Assembly (NCBI GenBank): GCA_012719395.1
Contig: JAAYAL010000073.1
Coordinates: 1 to 48,107 of the forward strand
Direction of reading: 5' to 3'
Source of the DNA: Gaiellales bacterium
Lineage (GTDB): Bacteria > Actinomycetota > Thermoleophilia > RBG-16-64-13
DNA length: 48,107 bases
The translations under genes were made by a program, and so were the position numbers. The notes beneath the pieces were generated by a model. The model searched no databases, had not been told where the DNA came from, and worked only from the letters and a program-made list of their open reading frames with translations. Positions 28,193 to 37,018 of the stretch are shown in pieces; the stretch's first letter is position 1; the number at the start of each line of letters is the position of its first letter.

Positions 28193-28929
28193 GCACCCCG
28201 GCAGTGCGGGGGTCCCGGCTGGCCGTGGTGCTGGCGGGAGGGCGTGGGACTCGCCTGGCTCCCTATACGGTGGTTATGCCCAAGCCGCTCATGCCGCTGG
28301 GGGACATGCCCATACTGGAGTTGGTCCTGCGGCAACTGCGGCGGTACGGGTTCCGGCAGGTGGTGCTGGCTGTTGGCCACCTGTCCCAACTCATCGAGGC
28401 CTACTTTGGTGACGGAAGCTCATTGGGCGTGGAGTTGGTCTACGCGCGCGAACGTGAGCCCTTGGGCACCGCCGGGCCGCTGGCGCTGATCTCCGGGTTG
28501 GACCGGGATTTCCTGGTCATGAACGGGGATGTGCTCACCTCCCTGGACCTTGGCGCCTTTCTTGACGCGCACAGCGTGGCCGGCGCGCCGGCCTCCATCG
28601 CTACCTATGAACGCACCAACCAGGTGGACTTTGGGGTGGTGCAGTCCAACGAGGCGGGATACGTCACCGGGTACGCGGAGAAGCCCGTTCACCGCTACCT
28701 GGTCAGTATGGGGGTATATGCCTTCTCGCCGGATGTGCTGACCTTCATTACGCCGGGAGAGCGCCTTGACTTCCCAGACCTGGTGCTCCGCCTGCTGGCG
28801 GCGGGCAGCCGGGTGCGGTCCGTGCCGTTCAGCGGATACTGGCTGGACATCGGTCGCCACGATGATCTGGCCCGCGCACAGGAGGAACTGGAGGCCCACC
28901 GGGCCGATTTCCTGGGAGAGGACGCATGA
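28189..28929 (+). CDS. Sugar-1-phosphate nucleotidyltransferase
   Basis: 246 residues. The N-terminal signature LAGGRGTRLAPYT followed by PKPLMPLGDMP is the nucleotide- and phosphate-binding loop of RmlA/GlmU-type enzymes, and VMNGDVLTS is the metal-binding segment. It activates a sugar phosphate to NDP-sugar, probably the substrate of the neighbouring dehydratase. ATG overlaps the dehydratase stop (ATGA), and its own stop overlaps the next gene. Length fits the single-domain class without an acyltransferase tail. Base specificity cannot be read. Confidence 0.82.
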   Translation: MSTPAVRGSRLAVVLAGGRGTRLAPYTVVMPKPLMPLGDMPILELVLRQLRRYGFRQVVLAVGHLSQLIEAYFGDGSSLGVELVYAREREPLGTAGPLALISGLDRDFLVMNGDVLTSLDLGAFLDAHSVAGAPASIATYERTNQVDFGVVQSNEAGYVTGYAEKPVHRYLVSMGVYAFSPDVLTFITPGERLDFPDLVLRLLAAGSRVRSVPFSGYWLDIGRHDDLARAQEELEAHRADFLGEDA

Positions 28930-30092
28930 TGTGGGATATTCCGCTATCCGAACTGGAGTACGGACCGGAGGAGGAGAGGGCGGTGCTGGAGGTGTTGCAC
29001 TCCCGCTGGTTGACCATGGGAGAGCGCACCGCCACCTTCGAAGAGGCTTTTGCTGAGCTGGCCGGCACCCGTCACGCGGTGGCGGTGGCCAACTGCACGG
29101 TGGCCCTGCACCTGGCTCTGCTGGGCGTGGGCGTGGGACCGGGGGATGAGGTCATCGTTCCGGACCTCACGTTCATCGCCGGAGTCAATGCCGTGCGCTA
29201 CACGGGGGCGGTCCCTGTGCTGGCAGACGTGACCTCCCCGCAGGATCTCACCATCTCCCCGGCCGACGTGGAGGCCAAGATTACGCCGCGCACCAAAGCC
29301 GTCATGGTCATGCATTACGGTGGCTACCCCTGCAACATGGATGCCGTGCACCGCATCGCGCAGGCGCATGGGCTGGCCGTAGTAGAGGACGGGGCCCACG
29401 CCCCGGGGGCGGAGTACCGGGGCCGGCCGGCCGGCAGCCTGGGGGACGTGGCTGCGTTCAGCTTCTTCTCCAACAAGAACATGGCCAGTGGCGAAGGAGG
29501 CATGCTGACCACCAATGATGAGGAGATCGCCCGCGCCGCCCGGCTTATGCGGTCGCACGGGATGACGGCGCAGACGCTGGATCGGCACAAAGGGCACGCC
29601 CATTCCTATGACGTGGTGTTGTTGGGGTACAACTACCGTCTGACCGAGATCGAGGCGGCTTTGGCGGCGGTCCAACTCCGGAAACTGGCGGAGTTCAATC
29701 AGGCTCGGGCGCAGCTGGTGGAGTACTATCGGGCCTTCCTGGCCGGTGTGCCCGGAGTAGAGATCCCCTTCAGTGGCTTCGGAGAGCCGGACCAGTGGCC
29801 TTTTCCGGCCCGCTCTTCGCATCACCTCATGGTGATCCTGCTTCCTGACGATGAGGTTCGTGGCCGGGTGATAGAGGGATTGCGCGAGCATCGGATCCAG
29901 TCATCGATCCACTATCCTCCGGCGCACTCCTTCAGCAACATACAGGAGGAGGCTCGCTCCGGGCGCGTGAGGATAGACGGTCTGGAGACAGTGGAGTCTG
30001 TGGCACCGCGTATTCTGACGTTGCCCCTCTCCCCCAGTTACGGGCAACCGGTGGCGGAGCGGGTGGCAGAGGTCATACAGGCATCTCTGTAG
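28926..30092 (+). CDS. DegT/DnrJ/EryC1/StrS-family sugar aminotransferase
   Basis: 388 residues. FSFFSNKNMASGEGGM contains the PLP-binding lysine; VVEDGAHAPGAEYRG contains the aspartate that contacts the PLP ring nitrogen, and GYNYRLTEIEAALA is the usual C-terminal segment. It would aminate the 4-keto sugar made by the dehydratase. ATG 28926 overlaps the preceding stop. Product position (C3 or C4) is not decided by the sequence; the LegB-like partner suggests C4. Confidence 0.87.
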   Translation: MMWDIPLSELEYGPEEERAVLEVLHSRWLTMGERTATFEEAFAELAGTRHAVAVANCTVALHLALLGVGVGPGDEVIVPDLTFIAGVNAVRYTGAVPVLADVTSPQDLTISPADVEAKITPRTKAVMVMHYGGYPCNMDAVHRIAQAHGLAVVEDGAHAPGAEYRGRPAGSLGDVAAFSFFSNKNMASGEGGMLTTNDEEIARAARLMRSHGMTAQTLDRHKGHAHSYDVVLLGYNYRLTEIEAALAAVQLRKLAEFNQARAQLVEYYRAFLAGVPGVEIPFSGFGEPDQWPFPARSSHHLMVILLPDDEVRGRVIEGLREHRIQSSIHYPPAHSFSNIQEEARSGRVRIDGLETVESVAPRILTLPLSPSYGQPVAERVAEVIQASL

Positions 30093-30196
30093 CGTGCTGA
30101 GGGGCTCTGTGAACCAGGAGACGGCGGGCGAGGAGATGGTGGCGGCGTCGGCTGGGTGCAGTAGGATGCCTCAAGTTCGTTGAGTATCGACTAGTT

Positions 30197-30218
30197 CAGG
30201 TAGTGCTAGCTTGACCTG
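30197..30218. promoter_or_regulatory. Interrupted palindrome, candidate MarR operator
   Basis: CAGGT-N3-GCTAGC-N3-ACCTG is symmetric about 30207.5 and covers the -35 box (30211-30216) of the marR promoter. MarR proteins commonly repress their own genes from such sites. Confidence 0.5.
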
Positions 30219-30240
30219 GAGAGACTAGGTTGTCTATAGT
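30211..30240 (+). promoter_or_regulatory. Promoter of the marR-family gene
   Basis: TTGACC (30211-30216), an 18-bp spacer and TATAGT (30235-30240), each five of six consensus bases, 40 bp before the ATG at 30280. Confidence 0.65.
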
Positions 30241-30279
30241 GACGGGAAGTCAGAGACTGCTTCCCAGGTGGCCTGCATC

Positions 30280-30771
30280 ATGGCGGAAATGGAAGTACCC
30301 GGCTATCAAGCTGAGGACCCGTCCGATTCGGAAGACATCGTAGGCCAGGCCTGCCGGGCCTATGTTGAGTTGACCAGAGCCGGCAGTGACGTGCAGGCGC
30401 GTGTCAACGAGGACCTGGTGGCCGTGGGCCTCACCTTCAGCCAGTTTGCCGCGCTTGAGGTGCTCTACAACAGGGGGCCCAGTTGCCAGCGTGACATCGC
30501 TCAGCGCATTCTGGCGCACAGCAGCGGCAACATGACACTGGTCATCGACCACCTGGAGCAGCGTGGGCTGGTGGAGCGCATACCGGGTCGCGTGGATCGT
30601 CGTATGATCGAGGTCCGGCTCACACTGACCGGGGAGGCTCTCATCAGCAACTTCCTTCCCCGGCACATGAATCACATCGCGGAAGAGCTCTGCGCGCTCA
30701 CCTTGGATGAGATCCAAACGCTGAGTGAACTGTGCCGGAAGCTGCGACGCGGTCGCCCGGGTGACATGTGA
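30280..30771 (+). CDS. MarR family transcriptional regulator
   Basis: 163 residues from ATG 30280, which has AGGTGG nine bases upstream; a GTG at 30268 is possible. The winged helix spans about 45-115: FSQFAALEVLYNRGP, RDIAQRILAHSSGNMTLVIDHLEQRGLVER and the wing PGRVDRRMIEVRLTLTGEAL. The recognition helix follows the MarR pattern of binding a palindromic site as a dimer. A palindrome over its own promoter suggests autorepression. Targets could include nearby genes; an octamer in its promoter (TCTATAGT) also occurs at the first molybdenum hydroxylase promoter. Confidence 0.85.
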   Translation: MAEMEVPGYQAEDPSDSEDIVGQACRAYVELTRAGSDVQARVNEDLVAVGLTFSQFAALEVLYNRGPSCQRDIAQRILAHSSGNMTLVIDHLEQRGLVERIPGRVDRRMIEVRLTLTGEALISNFLPRHMNHIAEELCALTLDEIQTLSELCRKLRRGRPGDM

Positions 30772-30774
30772 GCA

Positions 30775-31190
30775 TCCTGGGCCAGGTCGGCGATCTGCTG
30801 CAACTCCTCCGGCGAGAACACGTGACCGGAAGGGTTGGAGGGGTTGCAGAGCGCCAGGGCCTTGGGTCGCTGCTGGAAGGCGCGCCGTAGCTCATCCGGG
30901 TCAAAACGGAAGTCCGGGGGGCGCAACTCCACAGAGAGGGGCACCGCTCCGCTCAGGATGCTGTCGGCCCCGTGGTTCTCGTAGAAGGGCGAGAACACAA
31001 TGACGCGGTCTCCAGGCGCGCAGGCCGTGAGCAGCGCGCTCATCATGGCCTCAGTGCTGCCGCAGGTCACCACCAGGTGCACCAGGTGCGCCTCCGCATC
31101 CAAGTCCAGGCCCATGAACCGCGACTGCTTGGCGGCCAGTGCCCGGCGGAAGTTGGGCTGCCGGTGCTGCCGGCTTGATGGCTCCCCGAG
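30775..31190 (-). pseudogene. Remnant of a class I/II (PLP fold type I) aminotransferase
   Basis: One frame on the minus strand encodes an internal piece of an aspartate-aminotransferase-like protein: PNFRRALAAK, VTCGSTEAMMSALL, VIVFSPFYENHGADSI, RPPDFRFDPDELRRAF and LCNPSNPSGHVFSPEEL (the substrate-contacting NPxNP segment). The N-terminal part and everything after LQQIADLA, including the PLP lysine, are missing. The frame then runs into the antisense of marR. It lies exactly between marR and glgX, so an earlier gene was truncated on both sides by rearrangement. Confidence 0.75.
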
Positions 31191-31193
31191 TGG

Positions 31194-33257
31194 CTACCGG
31201 GGCCGGCGCAGGACCACCACGGAACGAGGTGCCGTCTGCAGGGTGGGCGCAGCCAGGCGGCGTTCGCTGCCCGCTTCGGTGATGTCCTCCGGCGACGGCT
31301 GCGCCGTGTCCACCACCCGCAGCCATTCTTGGGGTGTTCCCTGGTGGAGGGGGAAGGCCAGTGGTTCGCTCCAGCCGTTGACGATGACGTAGAGATCGTC
31401 GTCGTGGTGGGAAGTGCCGTCCAGGTAGAAGGCAAAGCTGTGCGAGTCCCAACTCAGATCGGGTTCCGGAGCCACTCCGTGCCAATGGACGTCCTCGCGC
31501 CAGAATCTGTTGCGTCCCAGGGAGGGATGGGCTTTGCGGAAGGCGATCATGAGTCGGGCAAAGCGAAAGAAATCGGCCTCGGTCTGCAGGCGACCCCAAT
31601 CTAGCCAGGACGTCTCGTTGTCCTGGTTGAAGGGGTTGTTGTTGCCGTGTTGCGTGCGCAGGAACTCATCGCCGGCCACGAACATGGGAGTGCCCGCCGC
31701 CAGCATGAGCAGCGCGAAGAGATTGCGTGCCTGCCTCCGACGTAGAGTGGCCACAGCGGGCGGAACATCCTCGTTGCCTTCCCAGCCGCAGTTCCAGCTC
31801 AGGTTGTCCTCCCGCCCATCGCTGTTGCCCAGGCCGTTGGCTTCATTGTGCCTGCGGTTGTAGGAGACGAGATCGTATAGCGTGAAGCCGTCGTGAGACG
31901 TGACGTAGTTGATGCTCTGGAAGGGGTGGAAACAGTCCTGCAGGGTGTCGGGGAAAAGGTCATCGCTGCCGTAGAGACGGCGCATGACGTTGGGTACCTG
32001 CCCCGGATCCCCGCGGACGAAGGCCCGCACGTCGTCTTGGAAGCGCCCGTTCCACTGACGCCAGCTGAAACCGGGGAAGCCGCGTCCCAGTTGGTATGCC
32101 TCCAGGTCCCAGGCTTCGGCCACCATGACCAAGTCCCTATGGTAGCCGAGCGTGCTGAGTTCCGCGATGATGGCAGGATCGTCCGATTCCACATCCCCCT
32201 TGAGGTCGCGGGTGAAGACCGAGGCCAGGTCAAAGCGGAAGCCGTCCACGCGCATGTCCCGCGCCCAGTGGCGGACGCTCTGCTCCACCAAGCCGCGTAC
32301 CACAGGGTGAGCTGTGCGCAGCACGTTGCCGCACCCGGCGAAGTCACGGTACTCGCCGGTGGCGGGATCCATGAGGTAGTAGCTCTTGTTGTCCAAGCCG
32401 CGGTAGCAGTACGTGGGGCCGGCCTCGCCAAACTCGGACGTGTGGTTGTAGACCACGTCCAACCAGACCTCAATGCCGGCCTCGTGGAGCGCGCGAACCA
32501 TCTGCTTGAACTCGGGCACCGGATCTCCGGCGGCGTAGCCGGCGTGGGGTGCGAAGAAGTTGAGGGTCATATAGCCCCAGTAGTTGCCTTCCTGCGGGTC
32601 ATACTGTTGAACAGGCAGCAACTCCACCACCGTGATGCCTAGGTGCTGTAAGTAGGGGATCTTCTCGATAACCCCCAGGTAGGTTCCGCGTAGGCTCGCG
32701 GGCAACTCAGAGGTGGGCGAAGCGGTGAAGCCCTTGACGTGCATCTCGTAGACGATGGCATCGTGACCGTGCCGCGGGCAGGGGGTGGCTCCCCAGTCAA
32801 AGCGTTCGTCCGGCTCGGGAAGCCGGCCGAGGGGCGCCTTCCCCGCGGTGGGACCCGGCCGGGCGCAGGCCCGGCGGTCGTAGTTGGGCGGGAAGAAGAC
32901 GCTGCGCGCGAAAGGGTCCAGTAGCACCTTCTCCCGGTCGAAACGATGACCTGCCGTCGGTGTCCAGGGGCCGCTGACCGCGTAGGCGTAGAGTGTGGCG
33001 CCTTGCACGTCCTCCAGTGGCAACCGGCAGTGCCAGATGCGGCCGCTTTTGTGGCGGGCGGGATCCAGCTGGAAGGTGAGGCAAGGGTGGACGGGGTCGG
33101 ACTCCCGGTAGAGTAGCAGCGTGACCCCGTGGGCGAACTTGGAGTAGAGGGCGAAGTTGATGGCCTGTTCTTGCTCCAGGTACGCGGCACCCAGCGGGGT
33201 GGGGCTTCCCTCTCCCCGGTGCCAGCGATCGGTATGAGTCCATCCCCGCGTGGTCAC
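31194..33257 (-). CDS. glgX: Glycogen debranching enzyme (isoamylase type)
   Basis: 687 residues from GTG 33257, which has AAGG seven bases upstream and starts 32 bases after the preceding stop; the frame extends further but overlaps the upstream gene. An N-terminal CBM48-like domain ([16 protein letters not shown], about 28-125) precedes the GH13 barrel. Catalytic residues are in DGFRFDLAS (nucleophile Asp), MVAEAWD (acid Glu) and [12 protein letters not shown] (Asp). The enzyme cuts alpha-1,6 branches of glycogen or limit dextrin. It is next to a DUF711 gene and near GalT-, TreT- and OtsA-type genes, consistent with glycogen-trehalose turnover. Confidence 0.92.
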   Translation of the reverse strand: MTTRGWTHTDRWHRGEGSPTPLGAAYLEQEQAINFALYSKFAHGVTLLLYRESDPVHPCLTFQLDPARHKSGRIWHCRLPLEDVQGATLYAYAVSGPWTPTAGHRFDREKVLLDPFARSVFFPPNYDRRACARPGPTAGKAPLGRLPEPDERFDWGATPCPRHGHDAIVYEMHVKGFTASPTSELPASLRGTYLGVIEKIPYLQHLGITVVELLPVQQYDPQEGNYWGYMTLNFFAPHAGYAAGDPVPEFKQMVRALHEAGIEVWLDVVYNHTSEFGEAGPTYCYRGLDNKSYYLMDPATGEYRDFAGCGNVLRTAHPVVRGLVEQSVRHWARDMRVDGFRFDLASVFTRDLKGDVESDDPAIIAELSTLGYHRDLVMVAEAWDLEAYQLGRGFPGFSWRQWNGRFQDDVRAFVRGDPGQVPNVMRRLYGSDDLFPDTLQDCFHPFQSINYVTSHDGFTLYDLVSYNRRHNEANGLGNSDGREDNLSWNCGWEGNEDVPPAVATLRRRQARNLFALLMLAAGTPMFVAGDEFLRTQHGNNNPFNQDNETSWLDWGRLQTEADFFRFARLMIAFRKAHPSLGRNRFWREDVHWHGVAPEPDLSWDSHSFAFYLDGTSHHDDDLYVIVNGWSEPLAFPLHQGTPQEWLRVVDTAQPSPEDITEAGSERRLAAPTLQTAPRSVVVLRRPR

Positions 33258-33289
33258 TCGCGTGCCTTGACCTTTCTCTTGGTGGGAGA

Positions 33290-34324
33290 TCAGAGTGGCC
33301 GGATTACCACGTTCGCCAGGTACTGGTTTCGGAAATCCGTCGTCTGCCCAATCCCTGCGGAGCCGTCTGACACCAAGCGCACCGAAAGGGGCTTGCCGTG
33401 CCGGTGAGACAGCCCTTGGACCAGGCGCAGCACCTGGGCCACGCGTTCCGGGTCCTCGTCCACGCCCACGGGGTAGGTGTCCACCCCCAGCCCACAATGC
33501 ATGGAGAGAAACAGGTTGCGCTCCAGGGGGAACCGCCCGGCTTGGTACTCGTCGGCCAACTCGAAGTCCTCCAAGCAGGGCAACATGAGCCCGCAGAGCC
33601 CCACGGGGCGGGGGTTGCGCCGGCGCAGGAAATCGGTGATGCGCAGGTAGAAGTCCGAGGTGACGGAGCGGTCGAAGCTGCCCTCCAGGCGGCGGGCGAG
33701 CCCTATCAGGCTGCCTGCGCCTCGGAACAGCGGGGCTACCGAGGAGTCGAGCCCCAAGTAGCCGGGCTCATCCTTCAGCAACGACTCCACTTCCCACCAG
33801 GCCTTTTCCACATTCTGCAGCCATCCCTCCAGCGTGCTCTGGCCGGCGGCCAGGTTGGTGGGCTGGAGGCCCACGGCGAAGCCCTCGCGTTCGAAGCGGG
33901 CGGAGGGGAAGTAAGGGCTGGAGGGTGGATTGTTGAAGGTATAGGCGAAGCGGAAGGTGTTGCCCGGGTAATCCTCTATGATCCGGAAGAGGACACGGGC
34001 GTGGTCCAGGGTAACCGGCGTGTTCCCCAGATCCAGGTTGAAGGAAACGCGATCCGTGAGGAGGAAGTGGGGCAGGATCTCCAGTGCGGCTGCGAAGTCC
34101 AGAGTCCCCGCTCCCAGCATGACGCACGGGTCGCCCACCGCCTTCTGCAGGGAGGTGACGTCTTTGCCGGGTGAGCAGATGCGCAGCGTTTGTACCTGGT
34201 AACCGGCTTCCACCAAGCGTTGGGAGACGCGCTGCAGCTTGGACACCGTATCCGGCCCCGGGTGTCGCGCGAAGGCACAGACGGTTCGAACCACCTTTGG
34301 GGTATCAGGGGCTGTCGGCTCCAT
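33290..34324 (-). CDS. DUF711 (UPF0210)-like protein
   Basis: 344 residues from ATG 34324. GYLGLDSSVAPLF and MHCGLGVDTYPVGVDEDPERV match the conserved GLD-S-xAP and G-D-x-P segments of the DUF711/UPF0210 family, whose biochemical role is unknown. The chain is shorter than the 440-450 residue bacterial UPF0210 proteins. It starts 106 bases from the divergent GalT-like gene and precedes glgX, perhaps in the same transcript. No function is assigned. Confidence 0.65.
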   Translation of the reverse strand: MEPTAPDTPKVVRTVCAFARHPGPDTVSKLQRVSQRLVEAGYQVQTLRICSPGKDVTSLQKAVGDPCVMLGAGTLDFAAALEILPHFLLTDRVSFNLDLGNTPVTLDHARVLFRIIEDYPGNTFRFAYTFNNPPSSPYFPSARFEREGFAVGLQPTNLAAGQSTLEGWLQNVEKAWWEVESLLKDEPGYLGLDSSVAPLFRGAGSLIGLARRLEGSFDRSVTSDFYLRITDFLRRRNPRPVGLCGLMLPCLEDFELADEYQAGRFPLERNLFLSMHCGLGVDTYPVGVDEDPERVAQVLRLVQGLSHRHGKPLSVRLVSDGSAGIGQTTDFRNQYLANVVIRPL

Positions 34325-34430
34325 GACACCCAGTCTACCTCTTCGGCAGGTGCCTGAGCCCACCGGGGAAATGGCGTAGAGTGGGCACGAAACGTGTGGT
34401 TGTAGTCTGTCGAAAGGGGTCGAGGGGTCC

Positions 34431-35441
34431 ATGCGCCGGGATTACTTCTTCGATCGGTGGTCGCTCATCGCTTCCCGCCGCAATAGCCGCGGCCACGATG
34501 TGGCCGGTGCAGAGGCTTCGGCCGGCGTGACGCCGGGCAGGTGGTCAGAAGCCTGCGACTTCTGTCCCGGCAACGAGGATCGTACGCCCCCCTCCCTGCT
34601 GGAATTCGGCGGGGCCGACCCGCACGCCCCCGCGGGTGGATCCTCTTGGAGGTTGCGAGTCTTTCGCAACCGCTTCCCCATCCTGCCCGGTGATGCGGAT
34701 GCCGCGGCGGCTGAGGCCGCCGCGGCGCCGCCGCTCTACCGGGTGCGACCTTCCCGGGGCGGCCACGAGGTGGTGGTGGAGTCGGCCCGGCACGACCTCA
34801 CCCCTGGGAGTTTCAGCACGGCGGAGTGGGCGGATGCCTTCCGAGCCTACCGCGCGCGCATCGCCGCGCTGGAGGCGGAGCCGGGAACGGCATGGGTGGA
34901 GGTGTTCAAGAACCAGGGCGCTCTGGCGGGCGCGTCGCGGGAGCATAGCCATTCGCAGATAGTTGCGCTGCCGTTGGTGCCGGCGCCGATGAAGGTGAAG
35001 TGCAGGCAGACGGCTGCCGCGGAGTGCGGTTTCTGCCGGGTGGTGGCAAGTGAGATGGCAGGGCCGCGCATGGTGGCGGTCAACGATCATTTCGTGGCCT
35101 TCTGCCCCTTCGCTCCGCAATGGGAGAACGAGGTGTGGATCCTTGCCCTGCGGCACGTCGCCCGTCTCGATGCGCTGGGCGAAGCCGCCGGCCGCTCGCT
35201 GGCCCGGATGGTGCGAGACGTGGCCTCTGCAGTGGAGCAGCTCACCCCCTGCTACAACCTCATGCTGTTCAGCGGGCCTCCCGGCCGGGACTTCCATCTC
35301 CACCTGGAGATAGCGCCTCATTCCTCGGGGGCGGTGAAAGCGGGGTTCGAGCTGGCCACGGGTTTCTCCGTGCTCCGCATCTCCCCCGAGGAATCGGCCG
35401 CCCGCTACCGTTCGCTCATCTCGGGCACGGGCCCGAACTGA
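34431..35441 (+). CDS. galT: Galactose-1-phosphate uridylyltransferase-like enzyme (HIT superfamily)
   Basis: 336 residues, ATG after an AAAGGGGTCGAGGGG region. CDFCPGNED and CGFCRVV provide the cysteine pairs that bind the structural metal. The active-site motif reads EHSHSQI (nucleophilic His in H-x-H-x-Q), and DFHLHLEI is the late HIT-like segment. GalT-like proteins exchange UMP or AMP between hexose 1-phosphates; relatives that lack galactose partners often work as ADP-glucose or ADP-hexose phosphorylases, which would fit the glycogen/trehalose surroundings. Its 3' end overlaps the convergent otsA by 37 bases. Confidence 0.82.
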   Translation: MRRDYFFDRWSLIASRRNSRGHDVAGAEASAGVTPGRWSEACDFCPGNEDRTPPSLLEFGGADPHAPAGGSSWRLRVFRNRFPILPGDADAAAAEAAAAPPLYRVRPSRGGHEVVVESARHDLTPGSFSTAEWADAFRAYRARIAALEAEPGTAWVEVFKNQGALAGASREHSHSQIVALPLVPAPMKVKCRQTAAAECGFCRVVASEMAGPRMVAVNDHFVAFCPFAPQWENEVWILALRHVARLDALGEAAGRSLARMVRDVASAVEQLTPCYNLMLFSGPPGRDFHLHLEIAPHSSGAVKAGFELATGFSVLRISPEESAARYRSLISGTGPN

Positions 35442-36955
35442 TCGGGGGAGATCCCCCCCCACGCATCGTTGCCCGTGTCCTCCAACTCCGGGATGTAGTC
35501 GTCCAGCACGGGGAAGTCATGCAACTGTCGGTCGATGGCCGCGCGCATGAAGGAATCCACCCACCAGAAGATGTCGTGGGTGCGGATCACCCGTCTCATG
35601 CGCCGCATGCGCTCGTGCCGCTCGTCTTCCGGCATGGTGATGGCCTGCCAGATCGCATCGGCGGTTTGCTGCACGTCGTTGGGGTTGACCACCAGGCTCT
35701 GGCGACCCAGCTCGGCCGACACTCCGGCGAATTGGCTGAGGATGAGTACGCCGCGGGCCTTTTCGTTGCAGGTGCAGTACTCCTTAGCCACCAGGTTCAT
35801 CCCGTCCTTGAGGGGCGTGACCAGAGCGGCGTGGCTGGCGCGGTAGTAGGCCAGGAGGTCGGTGGCGGGGAGGCCGCGGAACATGTAGTGCACCGGCACC
35901 CAGCCGCAGCGCGTGAACTCGCCGTTGATGCGGCCCACCAAGCGCTCGATCTCCTCCTTGAGCGCGTCGTATGTGGGGATACCCGTGCGACTGGGCACAA
36001 CCACCTGGATGAGATTGACCTTGCCGTGTATCTCGGGGTGCTGTATCAGGAAGCGATGGAAGGCTTCCAGGCGATGGGGGATGCCCTTGGTCGTGTCCAG
36101 ACGGTCAACTCCCAGGATGATGTGGCGTCCGGCCAGGTTCTGGCGAATCTTGGCGGCCTCGCGTCGCGTGTCGCGCTCGCTGGCGCGGCGGCTGAACCAA
36201 GCGTAGTCAATGCTGATGGGGAAAGCCCCCAGGTGCACTTCCCGTTCGTCCAGCCACACCCGGTGCAGGGAGCCCACAGCGCGCACTTTCGTTCCCCGGA
36301 TGAGCTGGCGCACGCACTGGATGAAGTTGCGGCGGTCCCGCTGGGTCTGGAAGCCGAGCAGATCGAATTCCAGCAGGCCGCGCAAGAGAGTCAGCCGTTC
36401 CGGGAGCTTCATGAAGATGTCGGGTGCTGGGAAGGGTATGTGCAGGAAGAAGGCCAGCGTCTGGAAGCGGCCGAGGCGACGCAGTTCTGCACCCACCATC
36501 ATCAGTTGGTAGTCGTGGACCCAAATGAAATCGTCGGGAGAGGCGATGCGGGCTGTCTGCTCGGCGAAGCGACGGTTGACCTCACCGTAGGCCTGCCAAT
36601 ACGGGGGGTCAAAGCGGCACTGCGAAGGCAGATCATGGAACAGGGGCCAGATGCTCTCGTTGGAATACCCCAGGTAGTACTGCTCGTACTCGCTCCGGGA
36701 GATGGTGATGGGCACGAAGGTGCAACCCAAGTCCCGGCTGGCTCTCGCCACTGCCGTGCGCAGCCGCGGGATCTCCTCCGAGGTTCCCGGCCAGCCCAGC
36801 CAGGTTCCACCCCGGTTGCGCAATACAGGCAGCAGAGCCGTGACCAGCCCCCCGGAGCCGGGTCTGACGCTGGGGCTTCCGTCGGGCGAGTGGCTGAGCG
36901 CGAAGGGCAGCCGGTTGGAGACTACGATGAGCCTGTTTCGCCGGGTACTGGTCAC
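35405..36955 (-). CDS. otsA: Trehalose-6-phosphate synthase
   Basis: 516 residues, GTG 36955 with AGGAGA upstream. It is a GT20 glycosyltransferase making trehalose 6-phosphate from NDP-glucose and glucose 6-phosphate. VVSNRLPF, GSGGLVTALLPVL, WVHDYQLM, LGVDRLDTTKGIP and TPLKDGMNLVAKEY are all present in order. The C-terminal 50 residues extend a little beyond the core. No trehalose-6-phosphate phosphatase (otsB) lies in the window. It is the last gene of the operon that begins with the SPFH protein, 63 bases after treT. Confidence 0.93.
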   Translation of the reverse strand: MTSTRRNRLIVVSNRLPFALSHSPDGSPSVRPGSGGLVTALLPVLRNRGGTWLGWPGTSEEIPRLRTAVARASRDLGCTFVPITISRSEYEQYYLGYSNESIWPLFHDLPSQCRFDPPYWQAYGEVNRRFAEQTARIASPDDFIWVHDYQLMMVGAELRRLGRFQTLAFFLHIPFPAPDIFMKLPERLTLLRGLLEFDLLGFQTQRDRRNFIQCVRQLIRGTKVRAVGSLHRVWLDEREVHLGAFPISIDYAWFSRRASERDTRREAAKIRQNLAGRHIILGVDRLDTTKGIPHRLEAFHRFLIQHPEIHGKVNLIQVVVPSRTGIPTYDALKEEIERLVGRINGEFTRCGWVPVHYMFRGLPATDLLAYYRASHAALVTPLKDGMNLVAKEYCTCNEKARGVLILSQFAGVSAELGRQSLVVNPNDVQQTADAIWQAITMPEDERHERMRRMRRVIRTHDIFWWVDSFMRAAIDRQLHDFPVLDDYIPELEDTGNDAWGGISPDQFGPVPEMSER

Positions 36956-37018
36956 GTTCTCTCCTTTTGGATTCCCCTGAGGGGAGAGCTTGGCAGTGGG
37001 CGAGTGGGCGAGCGGTTG

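Noticed and set aside
33258-33497. 80-codon N-terminal extension of glgX
   Set aside because: It overlaps the end of the DUF711 gene and is Gly/Arg/Pro-rich; GTG 33257 with AAGG upstream gives the usual GlgX start.
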